Positions 27,477 through 32,288 of a stretch of 32,288 bases of DNA are shown one piece after another. The notes beneath the pieces are model-generated. The model had not been told where the DNA came from and did no database searches. It saw only the letters and a list, made by a program, of their open reading frames with translations. The stretch is taken from positions 1 to 32,288 of the forward strand of contig JABBAS010000025.1 of NCBI GenBank assembly GCA_018607835.1, given 5' to 3'. This DNA is from Methylobacillus sp. GTDB taxonomy: Bacteria; Pseudomonadota; Gammaproteobacteria; Burkholderiales; Burkholderiaceae_C. Position numbers and translations under genes: made by a program. Within the stretch, counting starts at the first letter, position 1. Every line of letters starts with the position of its first letter.

Positions 27477-29024
27477 ATGCCCCTACCTATTTTCTTGCGG
27501 GATGCGTCCCGACTTGCCCGCCTGTGTTGCATCACTGCCGCCGCCGCTCTCCTTGCAGGCTGTGTCACCACACTACCCAAATCTGACCGTGAGGGACCGG
27601 CCCCGGTTATCTCATCTCAAGATCAACAGCCGGCCCCCGCCGCTGCGGCCACACCGGATAGCGCGAGCCCAGCGGCCTCCGATCCGGTAGCCGTCACCGA
27701 GACCACAACCGCCGAGGCCGCAGCACCTGCGTTGGCCGCGTTGCCAGAGGACCTGTCCCCCGTCGTTCCCAAAGGTCCGTTGTCGCCGCTAGGCGACACG
27801 CCTTCGTTGGCGATGGGCAGCGTGACAGACTTGGCCGCACCTGCCGATATGTGGGACCGAATTAGGCGCGGTCTAGACATGCCGGACATCGACGGCCGTT
27901 TGGTTGATGGCCGAATCAAGTGGTATGTGTCGCGTCCCGATTACATCCAGCGCATGTCTGAGCGCGCCGGGCGATACATGTTTTATATCGTTGAGGAGCT
28001 TGAGCGTCGTCATCTGCCAACAGAGTTGGCCTTGCTGCCCTTCATAGAAAGCGCCTTCAACCCGGGCGCGGTCTCGCGCACCAAAGCAGTCGGTATCTGG
28101 CAGTTCATGCCACGAACAGGTAAGTCATTTGACCTGCGCCAAAACAGCTTCCGGGATGAGCGTCAGGACATCGTTGCGTCAACCAACGCCGCCCTCGACT
28201 ATCTAGAGTCCCTGCACACGCAGTTTGGCGACTGGCATCTTGCCCTCGCAGCCTATAACTGGGGACAAGGCAATGTACGTCGTGCGATTGCGAGAAACAA
28301 GCGCGCCAAGAAGCCCACGGGCTACCTCCACCTGCGTATGCCAGCGGAAACACGTCTGTACATACCCAAATTACAAGCGGTTGAGCAGATCATCCGCAAC
28401 CCCGGCGCTTATGGCCTGACCCTACCTGTAATACCGAACCACCCCTATTTCGAAGTAGTCAACATTGACAGCGACATTGATGTCGCGCTGGTCGCCAAGC
28501 TCGCTGGTATTGAAGAGTCGGCCTTCCGCGCCCTAAACCCGGCGTTACGCCAGCCCGTCATTTTGGCAAATGGCACACCGCAGATTCTGTTGCCTTGGGA
28601 TAACGCCTCTGAGTTCAAATTGCGCCTCGCGGCCTACAACGACCAACTCGCCACTTGGACCGCTTGGATTGTAAGAAGGAGTGAGACGCCAGCCAAAATT
28701 GCCAAGCGCGTCGGCATGAACGAGAAGGAATTGCGCAAGGTTAATAATATTCCGCCTCGCATGATCGTTCGCAAAGGCTCCACGCTACTGATACGAAAGA
28801 AGAAAGGCTCTGGTAAAGATGTATCGGCGCGGGTTGCCGATAATGCGCGTTTGGCACTGACTCCTCAGTTTAGCAAGCTAAAAATCAGGGTCAAGCGCGG
28901 CGATACGCTGTCGGGCATCGCAAGACGTTACCGCGCGAGAGTGTCATCCATCATGAAGTGGAACAACCTGAAAAACCCGAGGCACTTGCGCGCGGGTCAG
29001 ACACTCATTGTGCGGGTACGCTGA
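27477..29024 (+). CDS. mltD: membrane-bound lytic murein transglycosylase D
   Basis: MltD cleaves the glycan strands of peptidoglycan to 1,6-anhydro products; it is a lipoprotein of the outer membrane. Residues 1-29 are a lipoprotein signal with lipobox LAGC (Cys29; Val at +2 allows outer-membrane sorting). Residues 30-120 are a Pro/Ala-rich linker. The SLT domain spans about 150-290, with catalytic Glu191 in LLPFIESAFNPG and later GIWQFMPRTG and ALAAYNWGQGNVRRAI. A degenerate LysM-like repeat lies at about 395-445 and a clear LysM at the C-terminus (IRVKRGDTLSGIARRY). The start is ATG at 27477; an in-phase upstream GTG overlaps gloB. The product is 515 residues. Its stop codon is six bases from that of recR. 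Confidence 0.94.
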   Translation: MPLPIFLRDASRLARLCCITAAAALLAGCVTTLPKSDREGPAPVISSQDQQPAPAAAATPDSASPAASDPVAVTETTTAEAAAPALAALPEDLSPVVPKGPLSPLGDTPSLAMGSVTDLAAPADMWDRIRRGLDMPDIDGRLVDGRIKWYVSRPDYIQRMSERAGRYMFYIVEELERRHLPTELALLPFIESAFNPGAVSRTKAVGIWQFMPRTGKSFDLRQNSFRDERQDIVASTNAALDYLESLHTQFGDWHLALAAYNWGQGNVRRAIARNKRAKKPTGYLHLRMPAETRLYIPKLQAVEQIIRNPGAYGLTLPVIPNHPYFEVVNIDSDIDVALVAKLAGIEESAFRALNPALRQPVILANGTPQILLPWDNASEFKLRLAAYNDQLATWTAWIVRRSETPAKIAKRVGMNEKELRKVNNIPPRMIVRKGSTLLIRKKKGSGKDVSARVADNARLALTPQFSKLKIRVKRGDTLSGIARRYRARVSSIMKWNNLKNPRHLRAGQTLIVRVR

Positions 29025-29042
29025 TAGGCACTAGCGCCTATC
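29023..29042. terminator. hairpin across the mltD and recR stop codons
   Basis: GATAGGC (29023-29029) and GCCTATC (29036-29042) are perfect 7-bp arms with a 6-base loop, spanning the ends of two convergent genes. Neither side has a U-tract, so its role as a terminator is doubtful, although its position between convergent genes fits one. Confidence 0.35.
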
Positions 29043-29672
29043 GATGAACGAGTGGGCGATGGTGCCCAAGTCCACATACTCTAACTCGCTGCCGACGGGC
29101 ACACCGCGTGACAGACGTGTGACCTTGATGGGTAAATCCCTCAGCGCTTGAGCGATCACATGCGCCGTCGCTTCACCCTCGGCGGTGAAATTAGTCGCCA
29201 AAATCACCTCTTGAATACGGCTGTTGCCTCCACCCTCGTCTTCATGATGCGGCGACTGACTGTGCGACACCGAAGGGTTCAGTCGGTCAAACAGCCGTTG
29301 TAAACCGATCTCTCTGGGACCGACACCATCCAGCGGGCTTAGCTTTCCCATCAACACGAAATACAAGCCCTTGAAGGCGCGCGTGCGCTCCAAAGCTGAC
29401 TGGTCAGCTGGCGTCTCCACAACGCACAACTGCGTGCGATCACGGCTGCTGTCACTGCACGTGGCGCAAAGCGGCTCCTCAGTCAGGGTGTAGCAGCTCT
29501 CACAGTGCCGCAATCGCGCCACCGCATGATCAAGCGCCCGAGCGAGTGTTTTTGCACCTGCCGTGTCTTGCTGCATCAAATGAAAGGCCATCCGAGCAGC
29601 GGACTTACTCCCCACCCCGGGCAGGCACTGCAACGCCTGTGTGAGGCTCTCTAAAGCGGATGGTTTAGCCAT
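29031..29672 (-). CDS. recR: recombination mediator protein RecR
   Basis: RecR works with RecF and RecO to load RecA on gapped DNA. The 213-residue protein has the helix-hairpin-helix ([16 protein letters not shown], residues 17-32), the four-cysteine zinc finger (C57, C60, C69, C72) and the Toprim domain ([37 protein letters not shown]). It is longer than the E. coli protein (201) because of a hydrophilic insertion at about 132-151 within Toprim. I start at ATG 29672 ([10 protein letters not shown]); GTG four codons upstream is an alternative. It is the last gene of dnaX-ybaB-recR, 42 bases after ybaB. Confidence 0.96.
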   Translation of the reverse strand: MAKPSALESLTQALQCLPGVGSKSAARMAFHLMQQDTAGAKTLARALDHAVARLRHCESCYTLTEEPLCATCSDSSRDRTQLCVVETPADQSALERTRAFKGLYFVLMGKLSPLDGVGPREIGLQRLFDRLNPSVSHSQSPHHEDEGGGNSRIQEVILATNFTAEGEATAHVIAQALRDLPIKVTRLSRGVPVGSELEYVDLGTIAHSFIDRR

Positions 29673-29714
29673 GTAAGGTATCACTGGCGACGCGAATCGC
29701 CATGGTGTTTAGTC

Positions 29715-30053
29715 TCAGAAGGGCAGCTTCATGCCGCCCATACCGCCCATACCAGGCATGCCCGCGGTGATTTTCCCCAGTTTTTCTTCAGACGTCGCCT
29801 CTGCATTGCGCACAGCATCGTTGAAAGCGGCCGCCACCAAGTCTTCGAGCATCTCTTTGTCATCCGCCAACAACGAGGGATCAATCTCCACGCGCTTGAC
29901 GTCGTACTTGCAAGTCATTTGCACCTTCACCAAGCCAGAGCCCGCTTGACCGCTGACCTCAATGTTGGCCAGTTCGGCTTGCGCCTTCTTCAGGTTGTCT
30001 TGCATTGCTTGGGCTTGCTTCATCAAGCCTGCCATTTGACCTTTGTTAAACAT
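29715..30053 (-). CDS. ybaB: YbaB/EbfC nucleoid-associated protein
   Basis: YbaB proteins are small dimeric DNA-binding proteins that coat the nucleoid. The 112-residue product starts with the family segment [20 protein letters not shown], a coiled coil over about residues 5-32. The core [20 protein letters not shown] follows. The C-terminus is Gly/Met-rich ([11 protein letters not shown]). ATG at 30053 is 41 bases after the dnaX stop codon, and recR follows by 42 bases. The order dnaX-ybaB-recR is conserved widely in proteobacteria. Confidence 0.97.
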   Translation of the reverse strand: MFNKGQMAGLMKQAQAMQDNLKKAQAELANIEVSGQAGSGLVKVQMTCKYDVKRVEIDPSLLADDKEMLEDLVAAAFNDAVRNAEATSEEKLGKITAGMPGMGGMGGMKLPF

Positions 30054-30094
30054 AGGGTTCCCTTATTGGTTGGAAAAAATAGAAATAGATGACG

Positions 30095-32002
30095 TTAAGC
30101 CGCGTCAACCGGCTTCAAGGTACCAGCTACTATGCTGCCGCCAAACTCACGCATCATCTGCTGCACAAACTCGTCCGCAAGTATCACCTCTTCAGCCGCA
30201 TGTAGGCGTTGTGCTTGGCCTAAGGCCAAGCGCTTCGCAGGTGTATCTTGCACCAAACCAAGCTCAATACCGAGCTGAACATCAAACCCGCAAGCCAATA
30301 ATGCCGCTTGCAACCGCTCGCTGTTAGCCCCTTGATTAAGCGACTCCCGCTCGATACGGAGCAACCAATGCACGGGTGCTTTTTGCGCATCGATTGCAAG
30401 CAACTGCGACTGCAACGCCAACTCCCGCACCAATGCTGTCACGTGCGCACCAGCAACCAGTTGCTGCACAACCTCATACCAATGATCGCCCTCTGGGGTT
30501 GGCTGCCAATCTGCGGTCGGTGCACTCACTGCTTGGCGCACATCACCCTCTGTACCGTCTTCGGCTGCGGCTGCAGCTGTTGCGCCGACGGCGCGGGGCG
30601 GTGATGCCGTGGCGTCAGCCGACGTCTGAGTGGTATGCCCATTCAACGCAACCGTGCGACGCGACCCAACGGGGTCTTCGCTTGCAACGCGAACGGGCAC
30701 CGTCAACAAGGCAGGTAGTACCTCATCAGCTACCGGTTGCGGTGTGGTTTGAATAACATCTGGATCAACGTCAAACGGCGGCTCTCCGTGCTCGGACACC
30801 ACGTCTGACGTTGACGTTAAGACCGCCTCCGTATCGCCTGAATCAGGCGCCGGTGGCTCATTAAACGTCAGTTTTGGGCTTTTTTTTTCCGCTGTGCGCT
30901 GTACGGCACCGGGCTTAAACGCCAGCAGGCGCAGCAGCACCATGGTGAGTGCCGCGTACTCATCTGGCGCAAGCCCGAGGTCAGCGCGACCATGAATACA
31001 CAAGCTGTATAGCAGTTGCGTCTCGTCTGCAGGCATCGCCTGTGCCAGCGCATGCATCGCCTCGTAATCCGGGTCAGCACTGTCACCCTGCCCCGTGACC
31101 TGCATGACCGCCATGCGCTGCAACGTCGACGCCATTTCCTCTAACGTCGTCGCCGCGCTCAGCCCCTGCAAGCGGGCCTCATCAACCATCGCCACCACAC
31201 GGGCCCCATCGTTGTGGGCCAAACTCTCGATTAACCCAAACACGTGCGCCCGATCCACTGCACCCAGCATCTTGCGAACTGGCTCCTCGTCCAATCGACC
31301 GGCTCCGTAGGCAATAGCTTGATCTGTCAAACTCAGTGCGTCTCGCATAGACCCCTGCGCAGCACGCCCGATGTAGCGCAACGCACCGACCTCAAACGGC
31401 ACCTGCTCATCATTCAAAACCGACGTGAGGTGCGACACCACGGTATCTGCCGGCATCGGGCGTAAATTAAACTGCAAACACCGCGACAGCACCGTAACCG
31501 GCACTTTTTGAGGGTCCGTCGTTGCCAATACAAACTTCAGGTATTCGGGCGGCTCCTCCAGTGTTTTCAACATCGCGTTAAACGCGGTGTTGGTCAACAT
31601 ATGAACCTCGTCGATCATGAACACCTTGAAACGCCCCTGAACGGGCTTGTACACCGCCTGCTCTAGCAGGCTTTGCACCTCATCAACACCGCGGTTAGAG
31701 GCGGCATCGAGCTCGGTATAGTCGACAAAACGCCCTTGATCGATATCCACACACGCTTGGCAAACGCCACAGGGCTCAGCCGTGATGTCCCCTTGCCCAT
31801 CGGCGCCCAAGCAATTGAGCGACTTCGCAAGGATTCGAGAGACCGTTGTTTTACCAACGCCCCGGGTACCCGTGAACAAATAAGCATGGTGCAACCGCTG
31901 CGACGTTAACGCGTTAGCCAGCGCCTGTACGACGTGCTCTTGCCCGACCAATTCCGAAAAATTGCGAGGTCTGTATTTGCGAGCAAGAACCGTATAAGCC
32001 AT
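30095..32002 (-). CDS. dnaX: DNA polymerase III subunit tau/gamma
   Basis: DnaX forms the clamp-loader motor and, as tau, couples polymerases and helicase. From ATG 32002 (MAYTVLARKYRPRNF, the family's standard start) the tau product has 635 residues; ATG at 32014 would add MNLN. Walker A GTRGVGKT is at 45-52, zinc-binding Cys64, 78, 81 and 84 follow, and Walker B is at 131-132 (MIDEVHML). The arginine-finger motif SRC lies in VTVLSRCLQF. Residues 385-510 are a low-complexity linker and the last ~120 form the polymerase-binding part. A frame open further upstream overlaps ffs and is rejected. At codons 372-375 an A9 run allows slippage to a ~380-residue gamma-like product (see separate entry). 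Ribosome sites near both starts are weak. Confidence 0.97.
   Translation of the reverse strand: MAYTVLARKYRPRNFSELVGQEHVVQALANALTSQRLHHAYLFTGTRGVGKTTVSRILAKSLNCLGADGQGDITAEPCGVCQACVDIDQGRFVDYTELDAASNRGVDEVQSLLEQAVYKPVQGRFKVFMIDEVHMLTNTAFNAMLKTLEEPPEYLKFVLATTDPQKVPVTVLSRCLQFNLRPMPADTVVSHLTSVLNDEQVPFEVGALRYIGRAAQGSMRDALSLTDQAIAYGAGRLDEEPVRKMLGAVDRAHVFGLIESLAHNDGARVVAMVDEARLQGLSAATTLEEMASTLQRMAVMQVTGQGDSADPDYEAMHALAQAMPADETQLLYSLCIHGRADLGLAPDEYAALTMVLLRLLAFKPGAVQRTAEKKSPKLTFNEPPAPDSGDTEAVLTSTSDVVSEHGEPPFDVDPDVIQTTPQPVADEVLPALLTVPVRVASEDPVGSRRTVALNGHTTQTSADATASPPRAVGATAAAAAEDGTEGDVRQAVSAPTADWQPTPEGDHWYEVVQQLVAGAHVTALVRELALQSQLLAIDAQKAPVHWLLRIERESLNQGANSERLQAALLACGFDVQLGIELGLVQDTPAKRLALGQAQRLHAAEEVILADEFVQQMMREFGGSIVAGTLKPVDAA
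30861..30889 (-). promoter_or_regulatory. dnaX programmed frameshift/slippage site candidate
   Basis: On the coding strand the codons GAA AAA AAA AGC (372-375) contain nine consecutive A (30888-30880) followed by G. A -1 shift gives six new residues, KPKTDV, and then TAA at 30863-30861, for 380 residues. A +1 shift meets TGA at 30870-30868. Both alternative frames close within about seven codons. The position is just after the AAA+ and collar domains, where E. coli gamma also ends. Confidence 0.65.
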
Positions 32003-32068
32003 ATTGAGGTTCATTCTATTCGGTCTGGATACCGATACGCATCGGCTCCGGGAATTCACCACCTCCCT

Positions 32069-32097
32069 CTGACAGCCTCGCCTCGGTTGGTTACAAT
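32069..32097 (+). promoter_or_regulatory. sigma70 promoter of ffs
   Basis: CTGACA (32069-32074) and TACAAT (32092-32097) are separated by exactly 17 bases, each five of six to consensus. The predicted start falls at about 32101-32104, at or next to the 5' end of the SRP RNA. Confidence 0.7.
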
Positions 32098-32098
32098 A

Positions 32099-32201
32099 GG
32101 GCTGACGGGCCTTCCCGCATAGTGAAGCGGCCAACCGGGTCAGGTGGGGAACCAAGCAGCCCTAACTGTGAATCTAGTGCCGGGGTCAAGGCTCGTCACC
32201 C
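32099..32201 (+). ncRNA. ffs: signal recognition particle 4.5S RNA
   Basis: The conserved SRP helix 8 region is present at about 32138-32162: GTCAGG, then a GGAA tetraloop closed by GG/CC, then AAGCAGCC. The 5' end GGGCTGACGGGCCTT pairs with the 3' end AAGGCTCGTCACCC with one bulged C, giving the long hairpin of the small bacterial SRP RNA (about 103 bases). The RNA binds Ffh and directs membrane proteins to SecYEG. It is divergent from dnaX; closeness of ffs and dnaX is common in proteobacteria. Ends are set from the pairing and may be off by a few bases. No clear terminator is seen before the window ends. Confidence 0.93.
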
Positions 32202-32288
32202 TCCTTCTTGCAAGTTATTGGCAATCAATGACTTAGGGCTGGATAGGGATGGCGGTTGGCGGTTTTGTGTCACTTTTTGTGTCACCTT
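32196..32288 (-). other. open frame running off the window edge (unidentified)
   Basis: On the minus strand a frame is open from the edge to TGA at 32198-32196, encoding about 30 residues that include two copies of KVTQ and end NNLQEGG. Its stop codon lies inside the 3' strand of ffs. I do not recognise a family. It could be the C-terminus of a gene beyond the window or chance. Confidence 0.2.
32263..32285. repeat. tandem 11-bp direct repeat
   Basis: TTTTGTGTCAC occurs twice (32263-32273 and 32275-32285), separated by one T. It lies about 60 bases downstream of ffs. Short tandem repeats like this occur as protein-binding arm sites near attachment sites, but no integrase is visible in the window. 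Confidence 0.8.

Noticed and set aside
32003-32155. 51-codon N-terminal extension of dnaX
   Set aside because: It would overlap the 4.5S RNA gene and its promoter and has no homology; DnaX proteins start at the MAYTVLARKYRP segment.

Overview
The window looks like chromosomal housekeeping DNA of a betaproteobacterium, most likely order Burkholderiales. The signs are the gene block ilvI-ilvH-ilvC-pssA-leuA, glnB close to nadE, dnaX-ybaB-recR next to the 4.5S RNA gene, a monomeric isocitrate dehydrogenase and a K+-independent-type membrane pyrophosphatase. The DNA is moderately GC-rich by eye, with even codon use. I see no transposon, CRISPR array, tRNA, complete prophage or defence cassette. 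Species cannot be named from this alone.

Layout. 1-4.8 kb: monomeric NADP isocitrate dehydrogenase (-), a CaiB-type CoA-transferase (+), an orphan ArsC (+) and an exported rhodanese (-). 4.8-8.3 kb: the N-degron aminoacyl-transferase pair aat-bpt (+), an IclR-type regulator with a palindrome just upstream (+), and the penicillin-binding endopeptidase pbpG (-). 8.4-14.8 kb: the branched-chain amino acid block, all on minus (ilvI, ilvH, ilvC, then pssA, then leuA), cut into segments by intrinsic terminators. leuA has a classical attenuator with a leucine-codon leader peptide. 15-16.7 kb: RDD membrane protein, dgkA and a LOG-family protein (+). 16.7-19.9 kb: glnB (-), thermolabile-type asparaginase (+) and glutamine-dependent nadE (-), a nitrogen/NAD group. 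19.9-24.1 kb: a FemAB/GNAT-like protein (+), then soluble ppa (-) divergent from membrane hppA (+). 24.1-29.0 kb: moaA (+), rnhA and a YafS-like methyltransferase (-), then gloB and mltD (+). 29.0-32.2 kb: recR, ybaB and dnaX on minus (dnaX is the promoter-proximal gene), divergent from ffs (4.5S SRP RNA, +). The last ~90 bases hold a short tandem repeat and an open frame that runs off the edge.

How the genes work together. ilvI/ilvH/ilvC carry pyruvate toward valine and 2-ketoisovalerate, and leuA draws from that pool toward leucine; the leuA leader should sense charged tRNA-Leu. pssA makes phosphatidylserine and dgkA recycles diacylglycerol. ppa and hppA both remove pyrophosphate, one as heat and one as a proton gradient. 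glnB, nadE and the asparaginase all touch glutamine/ammonia. dnaX-ybaB-recR is a replication/repair operon.

The most notable signals are regulatory rather than new protein systems: (1) a complete leuA attenuator with readable antiterminator and terminator pairings; (2) an A9 slippery run in dnaX placed to give a ~380-residue gamma-like product; (3) an intrinsic terminator between ilvI and ilvH; (4) palindromes at the iclR-type, icd/CoA-transferase and ppa/hppA promoters; (5) a tandem repeat and open frame abutting the 3' end of ffs at the right edge. No previously undescribed multi-gene system is evident.
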